NCBI GenBank assembly: GCA_020633315.1
Contig: JACKDV010000012.1
Coordinates: forward strand, 124,001 to 188,000
DNA length: 64,000 nucleotides
DNA from: Myxococcales bacterium
GTDB taxonomy: Bacteria > Myxococcota_A > Polyangia > Nannocystales > Nannocystaceae
Direction of reading: 5' to 3'
Part shown: one piece after another, positions 34,561 to 42,956 of the stretch
How positions within the stretch are numbered: position 1 is the first letter of the stretch
Layout: each line of letters starts with the position of its first letter
Notes under the pieces: model-generated
Databases searched by the model: none
Seen by the model: only the letters and a program-made list of their open reading frames with translations
Told to the model about the DNA's origin: nothing
Translations under genes and position numbers: made by a program

Positions 34561-35435
34561 GCGAGGGCAAGGGCGAGCGAGCGATCATCACCTGTGCGGT
34601 CACCGGGGTGCTCACCAACCCCAAGCAGCACCCGGTGCCGGTCACGGTGGAGCAGATGGCGGCCTCGGCCAAGGAGGCCTTCGATGCGGGCGCCGTGATC
34701 ATGCACCTGCACTTTCGCAACCAAGCGCCCGGCATGGGGCACCTGCCCACCTGGGAGCCCGCGATCTGTGCCGAGATCACCCAGGCGGTTCGCGAGGCCT
34801 GCCCCGGGGTGATCATCAACATGAGCACGGGGGTGATCGGGTCCGACGTATCGGGTCCCGTGGAGGCGATGAAGCGGGTGCGCCCCGAGATCGCCGCCTG
34901 CAACGCGGGTAGCCTCAACTACCTCAAGACCCGCAGCAACGGCACTTGGGCCTGGCCTCCCATGGTCTTCGACAACCCCGTCGCCAAGGTACAGAAGATG
35001 CTCGACGTGATGGGCGAGGTGGGAGCGATGCCCGAGTTCGAGTGCTTCGACGTGGGCATCGTGCGCTCGGTGGGCCTGTTCGTGGAGGCCGGCATGGCTG
35101 CCCACCCCCACTACAACTTCGTGATGGGCGTGGCCTCGGGCATGCCTGCCGATCCCCGCTTGCTGCCGCTGCTGGTCGACTACCACCGCGACGACTGCAG
35201 CTGGGAGGTCACCGCGATCGGGCGGCAGGAGGTCTGGGACCTGCACCGGCGCGCGGCCGAGCTCGGCGGGGCGCTGCGCACCGGGCTGGAGGACACCTTC
35301 TACCTGCCCGACGGCGAGCGGGCCCGGGGCAACGGCGACTTGGTGGAGGCGATGGCTCGCTGCGCCCGCGAGGTGGGTCGCGAGATCGCCTCGCCGGCCG
35401 AGGCCCGGGCCACCCTGGGCTTGCCCGCGGCGTGA
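34557..35435 (+). CDS. BKACE family beta-keto acid cleavage enzyme (DUF849)
   Basis: 292 residues. The opening AIITCAVTGVLTNP is the family N-terminus, and MHLHFRN near 49-55 supplies the zinc-binding HxH (His50 and His52); most members have HLHvRD, so the Asn is a variation. A later GSLNYLKTR and MPEFECFDVG block are also BKACE-like. These enzymes split a beta-keto acid with acetyl-CoA to give acetoacetate and an acyl-CoA. Being ATGA-coupled to the carboxylase, it may act on an oxo-acid late in the same pathway, where Pseudomonas uses an HMG-CoA-lyase-type enzyme. That link is inference. Confidence 0.86.
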   Translation: MSEGKGERAIITCAVTGVLTNPKQHPVPVTVEQMAASAKEAFDAGAVIMHLHFRNQAPGMGHLPTWEPAICAEITQAVREACPGVIINMSTGVIGSDVSGPVEAMKRVRPEIAACNAGSLNYLKTRSNGTWAWPPMVFDNPVAKVQKMLDVMGEVGAMPEFECFDVGIVRSVGLFVEAGMAAHPHYNFVMGVASGMPADPRLLPLLVDYHRDDCSWEVTAIGRQEVWDLHRRAAELGGALRTGLEDTFYLPDGERARGNGDLVEAMARCAREVGREIASPAEARATLGLPAA

Positions 35436-35478
35436 TGCCGCCTCGCGCGGGTCCCGGGCTCGGGCTCGGTCGGTCGGA

Positions 35479-36050
35479 TCACCCGGCGAGCGAGTCGTCG
35501 AGGCTGCTCGCCGTCAACACGTGCTCGGCCCATGCATCCAGCCGGTCGGCGCTCGCCTGCCGCACCCGAGCCTCGATCTCCTCCGAGACCGGCCCGAAGC
35601 GAGCGCGAAGCAGCTTGAGCAAGTGCTCGGCCTTGCCCTGCTCCAGCCCTCGCTCGATGCCCTGCTCCAGCCCTTCGTCATACCCCTGCTGGTGACCGGA
35701 GCGTAGCTCGTACTCGTGGAACCACAGGTCGATGGCTCGCTTGACGGCGAGGCGGTGGGACTCGGGCTCGCAAGAGAGCCTAGGCGCGCCCGCAGGGCCG
35801 GAGGGATCCAACGCTGCATCTCCAGGTCCACGCGGGTGCCATCGTCGAGCTCGGCCCGGATGTCGAAGACGACGCCCTTGTCGCCCACGTGATCGCCCGG
35901 GAGCTCGGACGCGATGATCTCGAGCGAGCGGATGCTCCGACCGAGGATGCCCTCGAGCATGTCGAGGAGCAGCACCGGCTTGCGCATGAGCAGTCGCTTG
36001 AAGACGACGTCCAGCGTGGGTCGAGGAAGGGCACCGCTACCCCCACTCAT
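35479..36050 (-). pseudogene. Rpn/PD-(D/E)XK nuclease-family gene, frameshifted and internally deleted
   Basis: From ATG 36050 the frame gives LDVVFKRLLMRKPVLLLDML and VVFDIRAELDDGTRVDLEMQ, the N-terminal half of the Rpn (PDDEXK_2) family with its D...ExQ nuclease residues. After LEMQ the family's central ~100 residues are missing, and the C-terminal part lies in another frame: a helix AVKRAIDLWFHEYEL, Gly/Glu/Gln repeats (EGLEQGIERGLEQGK) and LLKLLRARFGP. Full-length members have about 300 residues; here about 190 codons remain. The gene is therefore dead or badly truncated. Rpn proteins promote recombination and are often mobile or phase-variable. Confidence 0.75.
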
Positions 36051-36231
36051 TGGCAAGGACCGTTCCAATGGGTCGGTCGAAGGAAGTCGAGGGCTTGCGA
36101 GACCAATAGGATCGGGGTGGGCCACCTCGGGGATGCGGCGGAAGGTCCGACGCTCGGCAGGAACGTCGATCTCGGGCCCGCCGCCCCGCCGGATCCGGGC
36201 GAGATGGCGCTCGCCGTGCTAGAGGATGGGC

Positions 36232-37197
36232 ATGGCCGGCGGCATTCGCATCGCGATCTCGGGAGCGAGCGGCTTGGTGGGGTCGAGCCTGCGGCAGACC
36301 CTGGAGCGGGCGGAGGCCGGCTTCGAGGTGAGGCCGATCGTCCGTCGCGCGGGCGTGCCCGACGGCATTACGTGGTCGCCGACGACGGGCGAGGTGGACG
36401 TGGCGGCGCTCGAGGGCGTCGATGCGGTGGTCCACCTCGCCGGCGAGCCGATCGGTCCCGCTCGCTGGTCGCAGGAACGCAAGCAGGGGATCCGAGGCAG
36501 TCGCGTCGACGGCACTCGGGCGCTGGCCCAGGCGCTGGCGAGCCTACGCTCGCCGCCCAAGGTGATGGTGCAGGCCTCCGCGGTGGGCTTCTACGGGAAC
36601 ACCGGTGACCAGTGGGCCCACGAGGGCAGCCCGTGCGGCGAGGGCTTCCTGGCCGGAGTGTGCCGCGACTGGGAGGTCGCCTCGGCTCCCGCCGAGGAGG
36701 CCGGCATCCGCGTGGCTCGCCTGCGCTTCGGTCACGTGCTCGGCCACGGCGGGCTGCTCCATGCCCTGCGCAGGCCCACCAAGCTGGGTCTGGGCGGACG
36801 CCTGGGCTCGGGCCGCCAATTCTGGAGCTGGATCGGCATCGCCGACCTGGTCTCGGTGATCCTCGCCGTGCTGGGCGACGCCACGCTGCCCTCGGTGGTC
36901 AACGCGGTCTCGCCCGGCCCGGCGCGCAATGCCGAATTCGCCGAGCGCTTCGCGGCGCTGCTCCACCGTCCCGCCTGGCTGCCCGCCCCCGAGCTCGCGC
37001 TGAAGCTGGCGTTCGGTGCCGAGCAGGCGCGCGAGATGCTGCTGTGGGGGCAGCGGGTGCGACCGGCGGTGCTGCAAGACCGTGGCTTCGAGTGGTCGTG
37101 CGAGCAGCTCGACGCCGCGCTGCGGGCGGTGGTCGACGATACGATCGAGCTGCCGGTGGAGCGAGCGCGCGCGCTGGCGGCCAGCCTCCGGGGATGA
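36232..37197 (+). CDS. TIGR01777 family epimerase-like protein (YfcH type)
   Basis: 321 residues, close to the family norm of ~300. It has the extended-SDR Rossmann motif ISGASGLVGSSL near residues 9-20, the AGEPIGPARWSQERKQGIRG block near 71-90 and the C-terminal DUF1731 segment (PELALKLAFGAEQAREMLL and AVLQDRGFEW). These are predicted NAD(P)-dependent oxidoreductases of unsettled substrate, linked by some authors to cell division. The ATG at 36232 was preferred over 36226 because AGAGG lies six nt before it. No operon partner; the next gene is convergent. Confidence 0.9.
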   Translation: MAGGIRIAISGASGLVGSSLRQTLERAEAGFEVRPIVRRAGVPDGITWSPTTGEVDVAALEGVDAVVHLAGEPIGPARWSQERKQGIRGSRVDGTRALAQALASLRSPPKVMVQASAVGFYGNTGDQWAHEGSPCGEGFLAGVCRDWEVASAPAEEAGIRVARLRFGHVLGHGGLLHALRRPTKLGLGGRLGSGRQFWSWIGIADLVSVILAVLGDATLPSVVNAVSPGPARNAEFAERFAALLHRPAWLPAPELALKLAFGAEQAREMLLWGQRVRPAVLQDRGFEWSCEQLDAALRAVVDDTIELPVERARALAASLRG

Positions 37198-37226
37198 GCC
37201 TCGCTCGCCCGCCTCCCCGGGGCACG

Positions 37227-37286
37227 AGACCCGGCTCCGGCGTTGCAGGGGCCGGCGCCGACGATCACGACGTGCTCGGTGGTCAT
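37227..37286 (-). pseudogene. N-terminal remnant of an FAD/NAD-binding oxidoreductase
   Basis: A 20-codon stretch starting at ATG 37286 reads MTTEHVVIVGAGPCNAGAG, a typical Rossmann opening (GxGPxxAGA). The frame then loses protein-like character and runs into the convergent TIGR01777 gene. It is most likely a fragment left by deletion. The evidence is short, so the call is tentative. Confidence 0.35.
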
Positions 37287-37354
37287 GGGCAGGCCCGCGT
37301 CGCAGACCGAGGCGATCGGTACTCGGTCCCTCGCCACCGCAATGGGACGAGCCC

Positions 37355-39004
37355 CTACAGGTCGAGCTGCGCCACCCATACGTCGCCGAGGAACACCAGG
37401 AAGCCGATGTCGAGATCGCTCAGGCCCACCACCACCACGCGACCGTAGCGGTCGAAGGCGAGCGCCATCGCCTGGTCGTCGGTGCTGCCGAAGCCGAACG
37501 GCCGCTGCCACAGCACCTCGCCCTCGGTAGAGAAGCGGATCGCCGCGCCCTCGCGCGCATCCTGGTCGCCGCCGATGAAGCGGGTGCCCACCGCGACCAC
37601 GTAGCCCTGCGCATCGAAGGCGAGGTCGGCCACCGCGAAGGTGTCGCCCTCGCCCCCGAGGCTCAGGTCTTGGAGCACCGCGCCGTTGTCGGCGCGCAGC
37701 ACCATGTGCAGGCCGCCGCCCTCGGACAGCGGGGGGCCGTGCAGGGTGAGCACCTGGCCGTCGGGGCCCGGGGCCGAGCCGCCCACGTGCAGGAAGAAGG
37801 AGCCGTCGCTCACCGCGATCTGCTCGGTCCACAGCTCGTTGCCGTCGAAGCCGTTGATCTTGCGGGTGCTCAGGGTGCAGCTGCCGCCCATGCACTCGAA
37901 GATGTCGAAGATCACGTCGCCCTCGTCGTCCACCCGGATGCGGTGACCGCCGAGGTTGCCGATCGTCCACGCCTGGCCCACCGCCGACTGCCACAGCGGC
38001 ATGCCGGTCACGGGGTCGATCTTGGTGATCATGTCGTCGGGCCCGCCCACCAGCACGGCGCCGCTGGGATCGCGGGCGATGCCGGCCAGCGGGATGTTCT
38101 GCGCGTCGGGGTCGGAGGGGAGCTGGAGGAAGGGCGTCTGCGGGCCGCTGCCGTCTGCGGCCACGCGAAGCACCGCGACGTTGGGCTGGATCACCCCCTC
38201 GGGGCCCATGGCGTTGCCCCCGATGGCCACCGTGCTGCCGTCGAGGCTGAGCACGGGCTGGCCGAAGGTGAGGAACTGGGGCTGGCCGTCCACCAAGGAC
38301 ATGGGCACGGTGAGCTGCCAGTTGGTGCTGGCCAGGTCGGGGGCAAGGCTCTGCACCGCGAGGCCGACCACGCCGAAGTCGGCGGTCGACAGCGACCCGG
38401 CCACGACCACGTTGTCGTCGTGATCGAGCACCACCCCGATGCCGGGGTGGAAGAAGATGCCGCCCATCTGGAAGAGGTTGGTCTCGCTGGCCACCGTGCC
38501 GCCGCCGGTCACCGCCACCACCAGCTCCACGGTGTTGCTCTGCCCCTCCTGATCGGCGTCGTCGTAGGCGCGGGCGCTCAGCGAGTGCGGTCCTCCGTCG
38601 GCGCTGGTCAGCAACAGCTCGAGCTCGAAGGGCTCGGTGTCGTCGCTGCCGACCAGGATGCTGCCGTCGTAGAAGTCCACGCGGGTCACGCTGCCGTCGT
38701 CGGTCGCCTGGGCCAGCAGGGGCACCGGCGCGGCGTGGGCCAGGTCGGGCGGGCTGGCGGAGCCGTTCACCAGCAGCTCCACGCTGGGCGGCTGGTCGAC
38801 TCCCGCGGTGGTGGTGGCCGAGTCGGGATCGGTGGACGGATCGGCGGTGGTGCTCAGATCGTCGCTGGTCACCCCCGGGCCGCCGCTCGTGCCCTCGGTC
38901 CCGGTGCCGTCCTCGCTCTGGTCGGTCTCGCCGGGCTTCTCCTCGGGGTTGAAGCAGGCGGCCAGCAGCAGGGCGCCGAAGGTACAGGACAAGCCAAGTC
39001 GCAT
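37355..39004 (-). CDS. Lipoprotein with Ig-like domain and beta-propeller-like repeats
   Basis: 549 residues. MRLGLSCTFGALLLAAC is a lipoprotein signal with Cys17, followed by a ~40-residue Gly/Ser/Thr/Asp linker (TEGTSGGPGVTSDD type), common in Nannocystaceae surface proteins. Residues ~60-145 form a bacterial Ig-like domain (VELLVNGSASPPDL to NTVELVVAV). The rest repeats a beta-propeller pattern in which strands follow GxVLVGG or YVVAVGTRF, as in delta-60 or PQQ-like repeat proteins. The protein is expected on the outer membrane or cell surface. It is divergent from the M1 peptidase and convergent with TIGR01777. Role unknown. Confidence 0.82.
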   Translation of the reverse strand: MRLGLSCTFGALLLAACFNPEEKPGETDQSEDGTGTEGTSGGPGVTSDDLSTTADPSTDPDSATTTAGVDQPPSVELLVNGSASPPDLAHAAPVPLLAQATDDGSVTRVDFYDGSILVGSDDTEPFELELLLTSADGGPHSLSARAYDDADQEGQSNTVELVVAVTGGGTVASETNLFQMGGIFFHPGIGVVLDHDDNVVVAGSLSTADFGVVGLAVQSLAPDLASTNWQLTVPMSLVDGQPQFLTFGQPVLSLDGSTVAIGGNAMGPEGVIQPNVAVLRVAADGSGPQTPFLQLPSDPDAQNIPLAGIARDPSGAVLVGGPDDMITKIDPVTGMPLWQSAVGQAWTIGNLGGHRIRVDDEGDVIFDIFECMGGSCTLSTRKINGFDGNELWTEQIAVSDGSFFLHVGGSAPGPDGQVLTLHGPPLSEGGGLHMVLRADNGAVLQDLSLGGEGDTFAVADLAFDAQGYVVAVGTRFIGGDQDAREGAAIRFSTEGEVLWQRPFGFGSTDDQAMALAFDRYGRVVVVGLSDLDIGFLVFLGDVWVAQLDL

Positions 39005-39134
39005 GTGACGACCATGGACCAAGGCCACGAGGGGCACAAGGGAGGGCAGGTGGGGGTTGCCCGTAGACTCGTTCGCGCGCGAGAGGATCCAGTCGGGGAT
39101 TCCGCGAGGGGTTTTCGGTATCGTGGGGGCGACG

Positions 39135-41252
39135 ATGACCGTGGCTCGCTCAGCTCGCGACGCCGGGAGCCCGGGGCGACGGATGGTCGCGGCGGTGGGC
39201 CTGGGCGTGCTGCTCGGTGTCGCGCCCCTCGCGAGCGCAGCGGGTTCCGGGAGCGCCTCCGCGCCGAGCGCTGACGCGCCACGGTCCGGAGCGCACGGAC
39301 CCGCGGCCGAGCTGGTCGCCCCGGCATCGTGGCCGGAGGGACCGCTCAGCCCGCGCAACGCCAGCTACACGATGGAGGTGAGCTGGGATCCCGACACGCG
39401 GCGCATCGAGGGGCACCAGGTGCTGCGGTGGACCAACATCACGGAGCATCCCACGCAGGAGCTGCGCTACCACCTCTACTACAACGCGTGGCGCAACGAT
39501 CGCAGCTCGTGGCTGCGCTGGGCCGCCGAGCAGGGGCGCCGCTACGACGACCTCCGCCCCGAGGACTGGGCCTTCGTGGACGTGCAGCAGCTCCGCCTGC
39601 TCGACCCCGAGGGGCCCGTCGATCTCCACGCCGACGCGGAGCACATCTCCCCCGACGACGGCAACGCGGACGATCGCACCGTGCTGCGGGTGCCGCTGCC
39701 GCGTCCGGTGGAGCCCGGCCAGACCATCGAGGTGGAGCTGCGCTTCGTCTCCAAGGTGCCCCGCACCTTCGCGCGCACGGGAGCGCGCGGCGACTACCTG
39801 CTGGCGGCGCAGTGGTTTCCCAAGGTGGGGGTGCTCGAGCCCGAGGGGCACTGGGCCTGCCACCAGTTCATCAAGACCGAGTTCTACTCCGACTTCGGGG
39901 TCTACGACGTGTCGATCACCACGCCCGCAGCCTGGGTGGTGGGGGCCACCGGGCGCGAGGTGGAGACCACCGAGCAAGGCGAGACCACCACCCACCGCTT
40001 CGTGCAGGCCGACGTGCACGACTTCGCGTGGACGGCCAGCCCGCGCTTCACGGTGCACACCCGGCGCTTCGAGGCGCCCGACCTGCCGCCGGTGGAGATG
40101 CGCCTGCTGCTGATGCCCGACCATGCGGCCCATCGTGATCGCTACCTCGACGCCACCGCGGCTGCGCTCGAGCACTACGGGCGCTGGTGGGGACCGTATC
40201 CCTATGGGCACGTGACCGTGGTGGATCCCGCGTATCGCTCGGGCACCGGGGGCATGGAGTACCCCACGCTGTTCACCGGAGGCACGCGCTGGCTGTCGCC
40301 CCGGCTGGGGCGCTCGCCGGAGGGGGTCACGGTGCACGAGGCGGGACACCAGTTCTGGTACGGGATGGTGGCCAACGACGAGTTCGAGCACGCCTGGCTC
40401 GACGAGGGCTTCAACACCTACTCCACCACCCGCGTGATGGAGACCGCCTTTGCCGAGCACGCCCACGTGGAGCGCTACCTCGAGGATCTGCTCCCGGTGG
40501 CCTTCCCCTCGATCGTGCCGCCCGAGCGCACCGCGGGGGCCGATCGCTTCGGGGGCCCGCGCTCCGAGCTCCTGCGCGACCCCCAGTCGCGACCCTCGTG
40601 GCAGACCGGACCGGGGGGCTATCACATCAATGCGTACAACAAGGCGGCAATGACCCTGCGCACGCTGGAGAACCACCTGGGGTGGACCACCTTCCAGCGG
40701 GGCATGACCACCTACTTCCGGCGCTACGCCTTCGCGCACCCGCGGCCCCAGGACTTCTTTCGCACGATGGAGCAGGTGAGCGGGCAGTCGCTGGGATGGT
40801 TCTTCCAGCAGGTGTGGGACGACACCGTGGTGTTCGACTACGCGGTGGACGAGGTGCACAGCTGGCGCGACGGTCCCCGGCGGGGCTACGGCGAGCAGGG
40901 GCACGAGGTCGACGAGGCGGTCGGCGAGGGCGAGGCGTGGCACTCGGCGGTCACGGTGCGTCGCTGGGGCAGCGGTCGCTTTCCCGTGGCGGTGGAGGTG
41001 AGCTTCGCCGACGGCACCCGTAAGATCGAGCACTGGGACGGCGAGGATCGCTGGACCACCTACCGCTATCTGCACCCCGGGCGGGTGGAGCGGGTGCGGG
41101 TCGATCCCTCGCACGTGCTGGTGCTCGACACCGAGTTCTCCAACAATGCCTGGCTGCGCGAGGCCCCAGCCGGGATGGCCGCGACCAAGTGGGCCAGCAA
41201 GTGGATGCTGTGGGTACAGCACACCATGGAGGCCTTCGCCTTCTTCTCCTGA
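39135..41252 (+). CDS. M1 family metallopeptidase (aminopeptidase N-like), exported
   Basis: 705 residues from the ATG at 39135. An N-terminal signal (MVAAVGLGVLLGVAPLASA) follows a 16-residue basic leader. The catalytic segment is GGMEYPTLFTGG (the GxMEN analogue, here with Tyr instead of Asn) and VHEAGHQFWYGMVANDEFEH, then AWLDEG: HExxH with the third zinc ligand Glu 18 residues downstream. The C-terminal half has helical repeats. It probably trims peptides in the periplasm or outside the cell. The Asn-to-Tyr change in the exopeptidase motif weakens the prediction of strict aminopeptidase activity. The next gene starts nine nt after its stop. Confidence 0.9.
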   Translation: MTVARSARDAGSPGRRMVAAVGLGVLLGVAPLASAAGSGSASAPSADAPRSGAHGPAAELVAPASWPEGPLSPRNASYTMEVSWDPDTRRIEGHQVLRWTNITEHPTQELRYHLYYNAWRNDRSSWLRWAAEQGRRYDDLRPEDWAFVDVQQLRLLDPEGPVDLHADAEHISPDDGNADDRTVLRVPLPRPVEPGQTIEVELRFVSKVPRTFARTGARGDYLLAAQWFPKVGVLEPEGHWACHQFIKTEFYSDFGVYDVSITTPAAWVVGATGREVETTEQGETTTHRFVQADVHDFAWTASPRFTVHTRRFEAPDLPPVEMRLLLMPDHAAHRDRYLDATAAALEHYGRWWGPYPYGHVTVVDPAYRSGTGGMEYPTLFTGGTRWLSPRLGRSPEGVTVHEAGHQFWYGMVANDEFEHAWLDEGFNTYSTTRVMETAFAEHAHVERYLEDLLPVAFPSIVPPERTAGADRFGGPRSELLRDPQSRPSWQTGPGGYHINAYNKAAMTLRTLENHLGWTTFQRGMTTYFRRYAFAHPRPQDFFRTMEQVSGQSLGWFFQQVWDDTVVFDYAVDEVHSWRDGPRRGYGEQGHEVDEAVGEGEAWHSAVTVRRWGSGRFPVAVEVSFADGTRKIEHWDGEDRWTTYRYLHPGRVERVRVDPSHVLVLDTEFSNNAWLREAPAGMAATKWASKWMLWVQHTMEAFAFFS

Positions 41253-41261
41253 GTCGTCGCC

Positions 41262-42224
41262 GTGAGCACTCTCGATCCAGATCCTCCCCTCTCGTCGGCG
41301 AGCCCGGTCCGCGTCGCGCTCGGCCGCGGGCTGGCGCGCGTGCGCGAGGCGTGGCGCGACGTGGCGGTGGGCTACCTGCTGAGCCTGCTGCTGGCGCTGC
41401 CGCTGGCGGCCGCGCTGCGGGCCAGCCTGGCCGACTCGCTGCGTCACCGGGAGGCGGCCGAGAACCTGCTGCGGAGCTGGGACGGCCTGTGGCACGCCAC
41501 CTTCTCGAGCCGGGCCCAGGGGATCGAGTCCACCTTCGACGCGGGGGTGGTGGGCATCGGCGCGGTGCTGCGCTCGCTCGACGCCTTGCTGCGGGGCGTG
41601 CTGCTCGAGCTGCCCGGCCCCATCGTGCTGGTGGGCCTGGTCTACCTGCTGGGCTGGGTGCTGCTCTCGGGCGGCTTGCTGCGGCGCTTCCGGGGCGAGG
41701 AGGGCGGGGTGATCCGCCTGGGCGCCGGCTGCTTGCACCGGATGCTGCCCCTGGCCATGGTGGGCTGGGGCGCGTGGCTGATGCTGCTGGGGGTGGTGCT
41801 GCCCGGGCTCGGCGTGTGGGTGGAGGAGCACTGCCGCGAGGTGATCGACGAGCGGGTCCACGTGGCGTGGGTGCTGGGCAAGTACCTCGTGGTGTGGAGC
41901 CTCGTGCTCGCGGTGCGGGTGGTGATCGACTACGCCAAGATCGTCGCGCTCGAGGATCCGAGCGCCTCCTCCTTCGTGGCGATCCGGCGGGCGCTGATCT
42001 TCTGCCGCCACCACGCCCGCGCGGTGACCAGCGTGGTGCTCCAGCTCGGCGCGGTGTGGGTGGGGATCGGGCTCGCCTACGCGATGGTTGCCCCGGGGGC
42101 CGACCAGGGCAATCCGCTGAAGATCCTGGTCGCGTTCCTCATCAGCCAGCTCTCGGTGGGGGCGAGGGTGGGGCTTCGTGCGTGGAGCCTGGCCAGCGCC
42201 CAGGCCCTGCTACGCCGCGCCTGA
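41262..42224 (+). CDS. Polytopic membrane protein of unknown function
   Basis: 320 residues with about six hydrophobic segments (for example GYLLSLLLALPLAAALRA near 37-54 and VVLQLGAVWVGIGLAYAMV near 262-280). It starts with GTG nine nt after the M1 peptidase stop, so it is probably co-transcribed with it. A soluble ~40-residue stretch (DSLRHREAAENLLRSWDGLW) lies between the first two membrane helices. I did not recognise a family. It might be a membrane partner or anchor of the peptidase. Confidence 0.75.
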   Translation: MSTLDPDPPLSSASPVRVALGRGLARVREAWRDVAVGYLLSLLLALPLAAALRASLADSLRHREAAENLLRSWDGLWHATFSSRAQGIESTFDAGVVGIGAVLRSLDALLRGVLLELPGPIVLVGLVYLLGWVLLSGGLLRRFRGEEGGVIRLGAGCLHRMLPLAMVGWGAWLMLLGVVLPGLGVWVEEHCREVIDERVHVAWVLGKYLVVWSLVLAVRVVIDYAKIVALEDPSASSFVAIRRALIFCRHHARAVTSVVLQLGAVWVGIGLAYAMVAPGADQGNPLKILVAFLISQLSVGARVGLRAWSLASAQALLRRA

Positions 42225-42320
42225 GGCGTACCAAGAGATCGCTCACGCCCCGCGCCGCTGCGCGGGTCGACAGCGCGCGACCCGTGTTCTACGACCGAGG
42301 GGCACGCAGGAGGCGTCCAA

Positions 42321-42953
42321 ATGGCCGGCGAGGTCCACAGCATCGCGCACCCGCTCATCCAGCACAAGCTGTCGCTCATGCGGCGCAAGTCGACGAGCAC
42401 CAGCAACTTCCGCGCGCTGCTGCAGGAGATCGCGATGCTGCTCGGCTACGAGGTCACTCGCGATCTGCCGCTGGAGAAGCGAGAGATCGAGACGCCGCTG
42501 ATGAAGATGCAGGCGCCCTTCCTCGCGGGGAAGAAGGTGGTGCTGATCTCGGTGCTGCGGGCGGGCAACGGCCTGCTCGACGGCATGACCAAGATCATCC
42601 CCTCGGCGCGGGTCGGGCACGTGGGCATGTACCGCGATCCCAAGACCCTCGAGCCGGTGGAGTACTACTTCCGGGCGCCCTCCGACATGGCGGACCGCCA
42701 GGTGATCGTGGTCGACCCCATGCTCGCCACCGGCAACTCGGCCGCGGCCGCGGTGGAGCGGGTCAAGAAGGCGGGGGCCGAGCACATCAAGTTCGCCTGC
42801 CTGCTCGCCGCCCCCGAGGGCATCGAGGTGTTCCATCGTCACCACCCCGACGTGCCGGTCTTCACCGCGGCGATCGACGAGTGCCTCAACGAGAAGGGCT
42901 ACATCTTGCCCGGGCTCGGTGACGCAGGCGACCGTCTGTTCGGCACCAAGTAG
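42321..42953 (+). CDS. upp: Uracil phosphoribosyltransferase
   Basis: 210 residues, the family length. It makes UMP from uracil and PRPP in pyrimidine salvage. The PRPP loop VVDPMLATGNSAAAAV is near 131-146, ISVLRAGNGLLDGM near 76-89 binds the base, and the C-terminus GYILPGLGDAGDRLFGTK is diagnostic. The ATG follows GGAGG by 8 nt. The LysR gene begins three nt after its stop, so the two share a transcript. Confidence 0.96.
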   Translation: MAGEVHSIAHPLIQHKLSLMRRKSTSTSNFRALLQEIAMLLGYEVTRDLPLEKREIETPLMKMQAPFLAGKKVVLISVLRAGNGLLDGMTKIIPSARVGHVGMYRDPKTLEPVEYYFRAPSDMADRQVIVVDPMLATGNSAAAAVERVKKAGAEHIKFACLLAAPEGIEVFHRHHPDVPVFTAAIDECLNEKGYILPGLGDAGDRLFGTK

Positions 42954-42956
42954 GCG

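Noticed and set aside
39150..42014. Minus-strand open frame of 954 codons
   Set aside because: It is antisense to the M1 peptidase and the membrane protein. Composition is shadow-like and no domain is recognisable.
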